From Desulfovibrio sp. (GTDB taxonomy: Bacteria; Desulfobacterota; Desulfovibrionia; Desulfovibrionales; Desulfovibrionaceae), in assembly GCA_031271265.1 (NCBI GenBank), contig JAISWB010000112.1, forward strand, positions 1 to 64,000: DNA of 64,000 nucleotides, read 5' to 3'. Below, one piece after another: positions 44,492-53,028 of this stretch (position 1 is its first letter; every line of letters starts with the position of its first letter). The position numbers and the translations under genes were made by a program. Under the pieces are notes generated by a model. That model was not told the DNA's origin. It did not search any database and saw only the letters and a list, made by a program, of their open reading frames with translations.

Positions 44492-45319
44492 AATCCCGTT
44501 TTTTTTAGAAAGCATCCCTCTGTTTCGTTTTTGTTCCCCTGTCTGCTGTTGAGCGCTTCCATTGCGCTGCTGTCCTGCGGACCCGTCCTCGGCGCTCAGT
44601 CCGGCGCGGACGAGGCCGCCGTGCGCGAGGCCGTGCGCCGGGAACTCCGGGAACACCCCGAGCTGGTGCTGGATATCCTCAAAGAAAACAGTGAGACCGT
44701 TCTGGAAATAGCCCAGCAGGGCAACATGCTGCGCAGGCGCAAATCACTGCTTGCCCAATGGGAGCAGGATGTGAAACAGCGCAAAATCATCAAACTCGAC
44801 GACAGATCTTTTCGCGGCAAGGCCGATGCCCCGGTCACCATGGTCGTCTATTCCGACTTCACCTGTCCCTACTGCCGTCAGGCTGAATACGACGTGAGCC
44901 GGCTTCTGCAGAAATACGACGGCAAACTCCGCGTGACATTCAAAGCTCTGCCCAAAGACGATCCGGTTTCCGTCACGGCCGCGAAATTCGCTACGGCCGC
45001 CTTCCTTCTCGACCCCGTCAAGGGCTGGGAGTTTCATGACGCCCTGTTCAACGGCTCGGAACAGTACGAGCGTGACGGTGAAGAGTTCCTCAAAAAAACG
45101 GCGGAAAGCCTCGGATACGACTTCAAAAAACTCAAAAACGAGGCGAACGCGCCGGCGGTGCAGCAACGTCTTGATTTTGACAGCAAGGAGGCCGACAATC
45201 TGGGCCTCTCCGGCACACCCCACTTCCTGATCAACGATCTCATGGTGCGCGGCGCCGTGGGCCGGGAACTCTTTGAGGAAGCCGTGGAAACGGCCTTGCG
45301 CCATGCCGGAAAACAGTAA
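44489..45319 (+). CDS. DsbA-family thiol:disulfide protein (exported)
   Basis: A 276-residue protein. Residues ~12-36 are a hydrophobic export segment with LLSCGP, a possible but imperfect lipobox. A helical region (~40-100) rich in charged residues precedes the thioredoxin fold with VVYSDFTCPYCRQAEYD (CPYC at ~126-129) and the cis-proline segment LGLSGTPHFLIND. This layout resembles Com1/BdbD-like periplasmic oxidases and isomerases. The ATG is in a copy of the ackA-type leader. Confidence 0.85.
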   Translation: MNPVFFRKHPSVSFLFPCLLLSASIALLSCGPVLGAQSGADEAAVREAVRRELREHPELVLDILKENSETVLEIAQQGNMLRRRKSLLAQWEQDVKQRKIIKLDDRSFRGKADAPVTMVVYSDFTCPYCRQAEYDVSRLLQKYDGKLRVTFKALPKDDPVSVTAAKFATAAFLLDPVKGWEFHDALFNGSEQYERDGEEFLKKTAESLGYDFKKLKNEANAPAVQQRLDFDSKEADNLGLSGTPHFLINDLMVRGAVGRELFEEAVETALRHAGKQ

Positions 45320-45329
45320 CCGGGACTTG

Positions 45330-46904
45330 ATGTTTTCCCCGGTCCTGCCTGCGTCTCCGACCCCGCGCTTGCTGCCGGCATTTCACATGCGAACCTTCGG
45401 TTGCCAAATGAACGCCGCCGAGTCGGCGCGGCTGGCCCGCGTGCTGGCGTCCGCCGGTTTTCGGGAAAGCTCCTTCGAAGACGCCGGGATCTACATCCTC
45501 AACACCTGCGCCGTGCGCGACAAACCGGAACAGAAGGTATATTCGGAATTGGGGCGCATCGCCGAATACTGCAAGACGCACGGGAAAAAGGACGCTCTGG
45601 TCTGCGTCGGCGGCTGCGTCGCCCGCCGGGCGGGCGACAGGATTATGCGGCGCTTTCCCCAGGTGCGTCTGCTTTTCGGCGACGGCTTAGCCGGCGCGGC
45701 GGACGCCCTGACCCGTCTGACGGAGGATCCCCGCCTGCGCATAAGCCTGCCGGAGTTCAGCGAAACCTACGAAGAATGCCCTGATCCTCTGTGCGACCCG
45801 GCGCAGCGGGACGCCCGCGCCGTCCCGCCTTCCGTATTCGTCGGTATTATGCAGGGTTGCGACAATTTCTGCGCCTACTGCATAGTGCCCTTTACGCGCG
45901 GCAGACAAAAATCGCGCAAGGCTGAGAACATACTCCGGGAATGTCGGACCCTGGTCGAGGGGGGAGCGCGTGAAATCACCCTGCTCGGACAGAACGTCAA
46001 CGCTTACGGCCTGGACGGCGGCGGGGACGGCACGAGTTTCGCCGGACTGCTGCGCGCACTGTCGAGGATTCCCGGCCTGTCGCGCCTGCGTTTCGTCACC
46101 TCCCACCCCAAGGACCTCGCCCCGGAAGTCATCGAACAGTTCAGCGATAACCCCGTGCTTTGCCCGCGCCTGCACCTGCCCGTGCAGTCCGGCTCGGACG
46201 CGGTACTCAAGGCCATGAAACGGCGCTACGATACAGCCGCCTATCTGGACCTCGTCGACCGGCTCAGAAAAGCGCGGCCTGATATAGCCCTGACCACGGA
46301 CATCATCGTCGGCTTTCCGGGGGAAACGGACGGGGACTTTGAAGACAGCATGCGCCTGCTGGAAAGAGTCGGCTTTGCCGCCGCCTTTTCCTTTGTCTAC
46401 TCAGACCGGCCCGGAACCCGCGCGGTCACGTTGCCGGACAAAGTAGACCGCCGCGCTGCCCTGGACCGCCTCGCCCGCTTGCAGGAATACCAGGATAAGG
46501 CATCGGAAAAACTGCTGCAGGCCCAAGTGGGACGCGCCTGCGTCGTCCTCCTGGAAGGCAGGAGCCGCATGCCGGAATTGCTGACGGACGCGGGCGGCGA
46601 TGCGGAGGGTTCCGCAAGCGTTGTTTCATCCGGAAGCACGGCATCGTTCGGGGACGGAGAAGGTAACCTTGACGGGAAGCACGGCTTGCCGGCTGATAGA
46701 CCGGCGTCCGGGAGCGGAGGAGGGCACGGCGGCGCATCGTGGGTCGGGCGCACGCCGCACGGCTTCATCGTCAATGTTGTGCCGAAAAACGGTTCGGACG
46801 CGCCCTTTGCGCAAGGCGGGCTGCTCGGGGCCATGTTGCCCGTGCATATCGAATCCGCGGCGCGCCGTTCCCTCAAAGGCAGGCAGGCGGGACGACCATG
46901 CTGA
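45330..46904 (+). CDS. miaB: tRNA-2-methylthio-N6-dimethylallyladenosine synthase MiaB
   Basis: MiaB adds the methylthio group to ms2i6A37 of tRNA. The protein (~524 residues from 45330) has the N-terminal cluster cysteines in RTFGCQMNAAES, NTCAVRDKPE and CVGGCVARR, and the radical-SAM motif GIMQGCDNFCAYCIVPFTRG. The C-terminal TRAM domain is split by a low-complexity Gly/Ser/Asp-rich insert of ~55 residues between LLEGRSRM and WVGRTPHGFIVN. Starts at 45303 and 45387 are also possible; 45330 avoids overlap with the upstream gene. Confidence 0.92.
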   Translation: MFSPVLPASPTPRLLPAFHMRTFGCQMNAAESARLARVLASAGFRESSFEDAGIYILNTCAVRDKPEQKVYSELGRIAEYCKTHGKKDALVCVGGCVARRAGDRIMRRFPQVRLLFGDGLAGAADALTRLTEDPRLRISLPEFSETYEECPDPLCDPAQRDARAVPPSVFVGIMQGCDNFCAYCIVPFTRGRQKSRKAENILRECRTLVEGGAREITLLGQNVNAYGLDGGGDGTSFAGLLRALSRIPGLSRLRFVTSHPKDLAPEVIEQFSDNPVLCPRLHLPVQSGSDAVLKAMKRRYDTAAYLDLVDRLRKARPDIALTTDIIVGFPGETDGDFEDSMRLLERVGFAAAFSFVYSDRPGTRAVTLPDKVDRRAALDRLARLQEYQDKASEKLLQAQVGRACVVLLEGRSRMPELLTDAGGDAEGSASVVSSGSTASFGDGEGNLDGKHGLPADRPASGSGGGHGGASWVGRTPHGFIVNVVPKNGSDAPFAQGGLLGAMLPVHIESAARRSLKGRQAGRPC

Positions 46905-48046
46905 ACCTTGCCGGCCGGGAAGCCGGAACAACGGGAACTTTCCTGCCGCCGGGACAAGGCGGGTCGACGGCGTCGAAGCCTGACGACCGCGAAGCGCTGC
47001 TTGAAGTACGGGATCTGCGCCTGGGCTTCACGCGGGAGGGCGTGCGCGAAGAAGTCGGTTTGGCCGTGGACGGCGTGGGGTTTTCTCTGGAGGGCGGCAA
47101 GACCCTCTGCTTGGTAGGGGAGTCCGGCTGCGGCAAGAGCGTTGCCGCCCTGCATCTTTTGCGTCTTTTGCCCTCGCCTCCGGCAAAGATTCTCGGCGGC
47201 ACGGTGCGTTTCAAGGGACAGGACTTGGGGGCGCTGTCCGAAACGGAACTGAACCGCATACGCGGCGATCGCATCTGCATGATTTTTCAGGATCCCATGA
47301 GTTCCCTCAACCCTGTCATGCGTATAGGAGCGCAGATGGGCGAGGGGCTGCGCCTGCACAGGGGTTTGTCGGCGCGCGCTGCCGCGCGGGAGGTGGAAGC
47401 CGTGCTGGAGCGCGTGGGCATGCCGGACCCGGCAGGCGTCGCCCGCGAGTTTCCGCACCGCCTGAGCGGCGGCATGCGCCAGCGCGTGATGATCGGCATG
47501 GCCGTGCTTCCCGGCCCGGACCTGATTATCGCCGACGAAGCGACGACGGCTCTGGACGCCGTGACCGGCAAACGCATTCTGGACCTGTTGCGTTCACTTA
47601 CGGAAAGTTCCGGCGCGTCCCTGCTGTTCATAACGCATGACCTTGGCATAGTGGCGCGCATTGCCGACGATACGGCCGTCATGTATGCCGGGCGCATCGT
47701 GGAGTACGGGCCGACCGGCGCGTTGCTGGCAAAGCCCGTGCACCCCTACACCGTCGGACTGTTGCGTTCGAGCCCCGCGAACCTCACGAGGAATTCGTCC
47801 CCTCCGCGCGGTTCCCCGGCCCGCTCCGGGCGGAGCGCGGATATTCCGTTCAGGGAACGCCGCCGCCGGCTCGCGGCCATACCGGGCGCGGTGCCCGGCA
47901 TCTGGGACAGGCCCGCGGGTTGCTCCTTCCATCCCCGTTGCGCCTATGCGGTGCAGCGGTGCAGTGAAGAAGACCCGCTGCTCCGCGATGCGGGCGGCAC
48001 ATTCAGCCGGTGCGCGGCGGGCGCGCATTCGGGAGACAGACCATGA
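46898..48046 (+). CDS. Oligopeptide/dipeptide-type ABC transporter ATPase, lone subunit
   Basis: A 382-residue OppD/DppD-type ATPase starting at an ATG that overlaps the miaB end. It has Walker A GESGCGKSVAALHLL, the signature LSGGMRQRVMIGMAVL, Walker B LIIADEATTALD (the usual proline after DE is alanine), and the C-terminal OppD extension with HPYTVGLLRSSP and CSFHPRCAYAVQRC, whose cysteines in the family bind an Fe-S cluster. No permease, binding protein or OppF partner is adjacent; it lies between miaB and era. The other subunits must be elsewhere if the system is complete. Confidence 0.88.
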   Translation: MLNLAGREAGTTGTFLPPGQGGSTASKPDDREALLEVRDLRLGFTREGVREEVGLAVDGVGFSLEGGKTLCLVGESGCGKSVAALHLLRLLPSPPAKILGGTVRFKGQDLGALSETELNRIRGDRICMIFQDPMSSLNPVMRIGAQMGEGLRLHRGLSARAAAREVEAVLERVGMPDPAGVAREFPHRLSGGMRQRVMIGMAVLPGPDLIIADEATTALDAVTGKRILDLLRSLTESSGASLLFITHDLGIVARIADDTAVMYAGRIVEYGPTGALLAKPVHPYTVGLLRSSPANLTRNSSPPRGSPARSGRSADIPFRERRRRLAAIPGAVPGIWDRPAGCSFHPRCAYAVQRCSEEDPLLRDAGGTFSRCAAGAHSGDRP

Positions 48047-48978
48047 TGATCAAGCCGCCTTTCCGGTGCGGCAGGGTCGCCCTCATGGGGCCGCCCAACG
48101 CCGGCAAGTCCACCTTGCTGAACAAGTATGCGGGCAGGAAGCTGTCCATTGTGTCGCCTCTGCCCCAGACCACGCGCAACCGCATCACGGGCATTCTTTC
48201 CGACAATGACGCCCAGGTGATTTTCATCGACACTCCCGGCATTCACCAGCAGCGCGGCGTAACGCACAGCCGCATGCTGCGCGCGGCCTGGGACGCCCTG
48301 GACGGCGCGGACGCGCTGGGCGTGATCTTGGACGCCGACCTGTACGCCCGCAAGGCGGAATTTCTCGAAAACGATCTGGCGCCGCTGCGCGCGCCGATCG
48401 CCGCCGAAACGCGGCCCGTTTTTGTGATTGCCAACAAGGTCGACCTGCTCGGCGACAAGTCCCGTCTCCTGCCGCTTCTGGAGCGCCTGCACGAACTGTG
48501 GCCGGACGCCGGCCTGTTTCCGGTTTCCGCCGCGGACGGCGAAGGGCTGCCCGGACTTCTGGCGGCGATCAAACGCGCCTTGCCCGAAGGTCCGCCCTGT
48601 TTTCCGGAAGATGTTTTCTCCACCGCCCCTCTGCGCTTCATGGCCGCGGAAATCGTGCGCGAAAAGCTCTTTCTCACGCTCAGGCAGGAACTGCCCTATT
48701 TCACGACCGTGGACATTGAAGCCTGGGAAGAAGACGACGAGCGCAACGCGGTGGAAATCCACGCGGTGATCCATGTTGCCAAGAATACGCACAAGGCCAT
48801 GGTCATCGGTCGCGCCGGACGCAACATCAAGCAGGCAGGACAGGCCGCGCGCCTGGAAATTGAGCAGCTTTTGGGCCGAAAAACACACCTGCGGTTGTGG
48901 GTAAAGGTGCGGGCCGGCCGGGCGGACGAAGCGGAGTTTCTGCGCAGTTTCGGGCTTGTGCCCGAAGCGGAGTTGTGA
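48043..48978 (+). CDS. era: GTPase Era
   Basis: Era binds the 3' end of 16S rRNA in small-subunit maturation. The 311-residue protein has G1 GPPNAGKSTLLNKY, G2-region LPQTTRNRITGI, G3 IDTPGIHQ, G4 IANKVD and the C-terminal KH domain (VIGRAGRNIKQAGQAARLEI). It starts at the first of two ATGs, overlapping the preceding stop (ATGA), with GGGAGA upstream. Its last codons are part of a 70-bp duplication with the yggS start. Confidence 0.94.
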   Translation: MMIKPPFRCGRVALMGPPNAGKSTLLNKYAGRKLSIVSPLPQTTRNRITGILSDNDAQVIFIDTPGIHQQRGVTHSRMLRAAWDALDGADALGVILDADLYARKAEFLENDLAPLRAPIAAETRPVFVIANKVDLLGDKSRLLPLLERLHELWPDAGLFPVSAADGEGLPGLLAAIKRALPEGPPCFPEDVFSTAPLRFMAAEIVREKLFLTLRQELPYFTTVDIEAWEEDDERNAVEIHAVIHVAKNTHKAMVIGRAGRNIKQAGQAARLEIEQLLGRKTHLRLWVKVRAGRADEAEFLRSFGLVPEAEL

Positions 48979-49079
48979 CGTGTCGGAGCCGGCGGATCGC
49001 TTCGACATGAAAAGCATTGGACTAAACCCTGTCAGGCAGGGGTTGTGACGTGTCGGAACTGACTGATCGCTTCGATGCC
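48971..49079 (+). repeat. Tandem duplication of the yggS start region
   Basis: GTTGTGACGTGTCGGA followed by TCGCTTCGA occurs at 48972 and again 70 bp later at 49042. The second copy holds the true yggS GTG at 49050. The first overlaps the era stop codon and opens a 22-codon frame whose first residues mimic the YggS N-terminus (SEPADRFD versus SELTDRFD) and which stops immediately before the real gene. Confidence 0.75.
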
Positions 49080-49859
49080 CTGTGGGAGCGACTGGAAAGG
49101 GCTGTCCTGCGCTCCGGGCGCGCGCCCGGAAGCGTGACCCTGACGGCGGTTTCCAAGACCTACGGAGCGGACGTCGCTGCGGAACTGGTCCGGCATCAGC
49201 GGGCGCGGTCCTCCGGTGCTCTTTGCGGAGAGCGGGTTATCTTCGGTGAGAGCTACATGCAGGAAGCGACGGCCAAGATGGCGCAGGTCGCGGACCTGCT
49301 CACACACGGCGACACCGGGCAAAACCGTGCTGCCTCCCTGCTTCCGGGCTGGCATTTTATCGGCGGTCTGCAACGCCGAAAGGCCGGAGACGCAGTGGGG
49401 CGCTTCGAGCTGATACATTCCCTGGATTCCGTCAAACTCGCAGCCGCGCTGCAAAAGGCTTGGGAAAAACAGGCGGAGGCAACTCGGTCCGGCGCGGACG
49501 GCACGGAATTTGCTTTACAAGATGTGCTGGTACAGGTGAACGTGGGCCGGGAAACGCAAAAATCCGGCGTGGATCCGGATGGGTTGGAAGACTTGTTGAA
49601 CGCCGTTGCTCCGATGCGCGGCCTGCGCGTTCGAGGCCTGATGTGTGTGCCGCCGGCGGTGCAGGAAAGCGGGGCATCGCGGCCTTGGTTCATCCTGCTC
49701 CGACACTTGCGGGACGAGATGGAAAAACGTTGCGGTCTGGTCTTGCCCGTGCTTTCCATGGGCATGTCCGACGACTTTGAGGAGGCCGTGGAGGAAGGCG
49801 CGACACTGGTGCGCATCGGCAGTCTGATTTTCGGCCCGAGGCGGCGTCCCGGCGGTTGA
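49050..49859 (+). CDS. yggS: YggS/PROSC family pyridoxal-phosphate homeostasis protein
   Basis: This family binds PLP on a TIM barrel without known enzyme activity and buffers the cofactor. The 269-residue protein has the PLP lysine in LTAVSKTYGAD, FIGGLQRRKAGDAVG, VQVNVGRETQKSGVDP, LRVRGLMCVPP and MGMSDDFEEAVEEGATLVRIG. Two short inserts (RHQRARSSGALCG and LLTHGDTGQNRAASLLP) make it longer than typical ~230-residue members. It starts at a GTG with AGGGGT upstream. Confidence 0.9.
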   Translation: MSELTDRFDALWERLERAVLRSGRAPGSVTLTAVSKTYGADVAAELVRHQRARSSGALCGERVIFGESYMQEATAKMAQVADLLTHGDTGQNRAASLLPGWHFIGGLQRRKAGDAVGRFELIHSLDSVKLAAALQKAWEKQAEATRSGADGTEFALQDVLVQVNVGRETQKSGVDPDGLEDLLNAVAPMRGLRVRGLMCVPPAVQESGASRPWFILLRHLRDEMEKRCGLVLPVLSMGMSDDFEEAVEEGATLVRIGSLIFGPRRRPGG

Positions 49860-49873
49860 TTCGGAGTTCGGGC

Positions 49874-50635
49874 ATGGATCCTGCGACAATACTGGGCATG
49901 CTGGTTTCTTTCGGCATGATCGCCGTGGTGGTTGCCGCCGACGGCGACTTTATGCTGTTCGTCAATGTCCCTTCCATGCTGATCGTGTTCGGGGGCACTT
50001 TCGGCGCCCTGCTGACCAATTACCCGATGAGCGCCGTACTCTCCATCGGCGGCCTGGTGCGGAAAATGCTGACCGGCACGGTGCCCGCCGCGCAAGACGT
50101 CATAGACACGGTCATGGAGTATGCCGGCCGGGCAAGACGCAACGGGTTGCCCAGTCTGGAGGAGAACATCCCGCATATTGAGGACGCCTACCTGCGCAGA
50201 GGGCTTCAGCTTGCCGTCGACGGCCTGGAGCCGGAAGTCATCCAGAGCATCATGGAAACGGAGATGTACAACATTGAGGCCCGCCACGAAACCGGCATTG
50301 CTATGGCATCTTCCCTGGCTGCCTACGCTCCGGCCGTGGGCATGATGGGCACGGTGATAGGCTTGGTGCAGATGCTGAAAAACATGGACGATCCGAGATC
50401 CATCGGGCCGTCCATGGCGGTGGCCCTGATCACCACCTTTTACGGCTCCATTCTGGCCAACTTCATCTTTTTGCCGATGGTCGGCAAACTGCGGCACCGT
50501 TCCAAAGAAGAAATCACCATCATGGAAATGCAGATGGAAGGTGTGCTGGGTATCGCCCGCGGGGAAAATCCGCGCGTGATCATGGAAAAGCTCAACGGTT
50601 TTCAGCCTCCGGGCAAACGCAGATCGGCGCGATGA
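49874..50635 (+). CDS. motA: Flagellar motor stator protein MotA
   Basis: A 253-residue PomA/MotA-like stator with helices at ~5-25 (MLVSFGMIAVVVAA), 33-50, 146-168 and 180-203, and the cytoplasmic loop between helices 2 and 3 that contacts FliG. PAVGMMGTVIGLVQML is the helix 3 region conserved in the family. It is followed at once (ATGA overlap) by two MotB-like genes. Confidence 0.92.
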   Translation: MDPATILGMLVSFGMIAVVVAADGDFMLFVNVPSMLIVFGGTFGALLTNYPMSAVLSIGGLVRKMLTGTVPAAQDVIDTVMEYAGRARRNGLPSLEENIPHIEDAYLRRGLQLAVDGLEPEVIQSIMETEMYNIEARHETGIAMASSLAAYAPAVGMMGTVIGLVQMLKNMDDPRSIGPSMAVALITTFYGSILANFIFLPMVGKLRHRSKEEITIMEMQMEGVLGIARGENPRVIMEKLNGFQPPGKRRSAR

Positions 50636-51684
50636 GACGGCCGGGGCGTAAGTCCGGGGCGCGTGTAGCGCTTCCGTCGGGGAATGCAGCGGGTTTTGCC
50701 CGGAGCGGCAGGGAAGGGGTCACCGGGAGCCCGTCCTCCCGCTCGTCTGCATGGCTTGTCATCTACGCCGATGTCGTCACTTTGCTGTTTACTTTTTTTG
50801 TCCTGCTGATTTCCTTGTCTGTGATCGACGCGCGCTCCAGATCGGCCGCCCTCGGCTCGGTATCCGCGACTTTCGGAAAAGCCGGTGCGGGAGAGAGGAG
50901 GCCGTCTTCCCGGCCGGCAGCGGGAGTGGCGAGCCGGCCAGATGCGGTACCCTCGCCGGGAGCGGCTGCGGAGAATACGTCCGATGCGGCCCCTCTCTAT
51001 GCGCTGATCGCCGGTGATACGGACAACGAGTTGGATTTTCAGGAAAACAGTTCCGTTAAGATTTTTTCCGTCAGCGCCGATGCCCTGTTCCTGCCCGATG
51101 ACAAGGTCCGTGAAGCGGGTGCCGTTTCGGCTCCGCCTGCGGCGGCCTCCTCCGGTCCGCCCCGGACAAAGCCGGGATACGTTCTCAGCCCGCGCGGCCG
51201 CGAACTGCTGGACGCGGTGTTTCCCCATCTCCTGCGCGCCGGATACCCCGTGCTCGTTGCCGGCCACAGCACGTCGCGGCGCGATGAGGAAGGTGAAGCC
51301 TATATCGCCGACCCGGACAACAGGAGCGCGGATCTCACCTGGCTGCTGTCTTTTCGCCGTGCTCTGGCGGTATACAGGCGGCTGGCGGAATTGGGCATGC
51401 CGCGGGAAAGGCTCGGCATGGCGGCTTACGGTAGTGCGCGCCCCCGGTTTTCGGAAAACAGCCCCGAAGGACGGCGGAAAAACCGCCGCGTGGACCTTGT
51501 CCTGGACGGGCGCGACAAGGAACACCTGAGCAAACTGGAAACGTTGCGGGAAAAAGACGGAATCAAGCGGGAAATGTATTACCGCGGCTTCAGATTCGAT
51601 CTCGGCATGCCGGGCGCCGCCCCCGGCGGCGTTTCCGGCGATCCCGGCGTTTCTTCCGGCTATATGCGCGGAGAAGAGCAATGA
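50632..51684 (+). CDS. motB: MotB/OmpA-type stator protein (first of two)
   Basis: A 350-residue protein with one helix near ~43-63 (WLVIYADVVTLLFTFFVLLIS) carrying the ion-binding aspartate in the YADVVTLL context, a plug/linker rich in Pro and Ala, and an OmpA-like peptidoglycan-binding domain with VLVAGHSTSRRDEEGEAY, WLLSFRRALAVYRRLAELG and SPEGRRKNRRVDLV. The C-terminal tail beyond ~310 is long and glycine-rich. It overlaps both motA and the second motB-like gene. Confidence 0.85.
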   Translation: MRRPGRKSGARVALPSGNAAGFARSGREGVTGSPSSRSSAWLVIYADVVTLLFTFFVLLISLSVIDARSRSAALGSVSATFGKAGAGERRPSSRPAAGVASRPDAVPSPGAAAENTSDAAPLYALIAGDTDNELDFQENSSVKIFSVSADALFLPDDKVREAGAVSAPPAAASSGPPRTKPGYVLSPRGRELLDAVFPHLLRAGYPVLVAGHSTSRRDEEGEAYIADPDNRSADLTWLLSFRRALAVYRRLAELGMPRERLGMAAYGSARPRFSENSPEGRRKNRRVDLVLDGRDKEHLSKLETLREKDGIKREMYYRGFRFDLGMPGAAPGGVSGDPGVSSGYMRGEEQ

Positions 51685-52412
51685 CTAGACGATGCGCCGG
51701 GCACAGGAAGCTTACGACTGAAGCGGGCCCCTGGTTGCCGACTTTTTCGGACATGATGACCCTGCTTCTGGCCTTTTTCGTCCTCCTGCTCAGCATGTCC
51801 GGGCTCGACGGCGCGGCGCTGGCCCGCATCAGCGCGTGGATGCGCGACCCGGCGACGGGAGGCGGAGTATACGGCGAAAGCACCGATGCGCTCGTCGCAG
51901 GCATCGTCAAAGCGCCGTCCGATACGGCCGGGTACAGGGCCTTGCTGACCGCCGCCGGCGTCGGCCTTCCGTCCGGCCTCACCCGCGACGCCGGCACAGG
52001 CGCCGACGGCATGGTTCTTGAACATCGCGAGGGCGTGGTCATAGTTTTGACGGACACGCTGCTTTTCCGACCCGGTTCGGCACTTTTGGAACCATCGGGC
52101 AAGACGTTGCTTGACGCGCTCACTCCTGCTATTAAGGCCCTCGACGCTGAAGTGAACATAAGCGGACATACGGATGCCGGCCCCGCACAAGTGTTGCCGG
52201 ATCCGGAATATCTTTACGGGTTGTCGTGGTTCAGGGCGGCGGCCGCTTTGGAACACTTCCTGCAAGAAGGGGCGCGTGCGGAGCGTTTTTCCGTGAGCGC
52301 TTACGGGCCGGACAAGGCCATGTATCCGAACGACACGCCCGAGGGCAGGCGGAAAAACCGTCGGCTTGAGATACTTGTAAAGACGGCGCCGCGAGCGGCT
52401 TCCTACAGTTGA
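51681..52412 (+). CDS. MotB/OmpA-type stator protein (second of two)
   Basis: A 243-residue protein with the helix WLPTFSDMMTLLLAFFVLLLSM, where D24 is the ion-binding aspartate, a short linker and an OmpA domain (VNISGHTDAGPA, LYGLSWFRAAAALEHFL, PEGRRKNRRLEIL). It is shorter than the upstream copy and has a typical MotB length for this clade. Tandem MotB-like genes after motA are known in Desulfovibrio; one may be a specialised stator. Confidence 0.85.
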   Translation: MTRRCAGHRKLTTEAGPWLPTFSDMMTLLLAFFVLLLSMSGLDGAALARISAWMRDPATGGGVYGESTDALVAGIVKAPSDTAGYRALLTAAGVGLPSGLTRDAGTGADGMVLEHREGVVIVLTDTLLFRPGSALLEPSGKTLLDALTPAIKALDAEVNISGHTDAGPAQVLPDPEYLYGLSWFRAAAALEHFLQEGARAERFSVSAYGPDKAMYPNDTPEGRRKNRRLEILVKTAPRAASYS

Positions 52413-52436
52413 GGCCGCCCGGCGGAGGAAAGGACT

Positions 52437-52952
52437 ATGGCGGGTGAAGCGGATCCTCCGAAAAAAAAGGGCAAGGCCAGACTGCTCATCATTTTGTTCA
52501 TCCTGTTGCTGTTTGTGGGCGGCGGCGGGGCGGCCGCATGGTTTTTGCTGGGCGATCAGATCAAACCCATGGTCGAGGGTGTTCTGAACAAGGTGCAGGG
52601 GACGGAGCAGGCGGCGAGCGGGCAGGCCGATGCCTCACCCGCGCCGCAGCCCGGACGTACCGTACCTTTGCCCGCGTTTGCCACCAATCTGGCCGACCCC
52701 TTGGGCCAACGTCTCATACGCCTTAAGATAGAGCTCGAAGTATCGGACCCCAAGGTCAGGGAAGAGGTGGAACGCAACGCGGCGCGCGTCCGCGATGCGG
52801 TGCTGTTGCTGTTGTCGTCCAAAACCTATGCGGATATATCCGCGCCGGAAAACAAGGTTCTCCTGAAAAGCGAGATTACGGAGCGCTTGAATGCCGTGCT
52901 GGGTCGAGGCAAGGTCGTTCAGGTTTTCATAACGGACCTTATCGTGCAATAG
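52437..52952 (+). CDS. fliL: Flagellar basal-body protein FliL
   Basis: A 171-residue protein: a basic lysine-rich start (PPKKKGKARL), one membrane helix at ~17-40 (LLIILFILLLFVGGGGAAAWF) and a periplasmic domain ending LGRGKVVQVFITDLIVQ, the SPFH-like stator ring fold of FliL. A ~60-residue proline/alanine linker follows the helix. AGGAAAGG precedes the ATG. Confidence 0.9.
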   Translation: MAGEADPPKKKGKARLLIILFILLLFVGGGGAAAWFLLGDQIKPMVEGVLNKVQGTEQAASGQADASPAPQPGRTVPLPAFATNLADPLGQRLIRLKIELEVSDPKVREEVERNAARVRDAVLLLLSSKTYADISAPENKVLLKSEITERLNAVLGRGKVVQVFITDLIVQ

Positions 52953-53028
52953 GCGTCGGTGCTGCGGCAAACGTAGCAACAGGCCTGAGTGCGATGCATT
53001 GTATCTTTTGCCGAAAGAGGAAGCCGCC

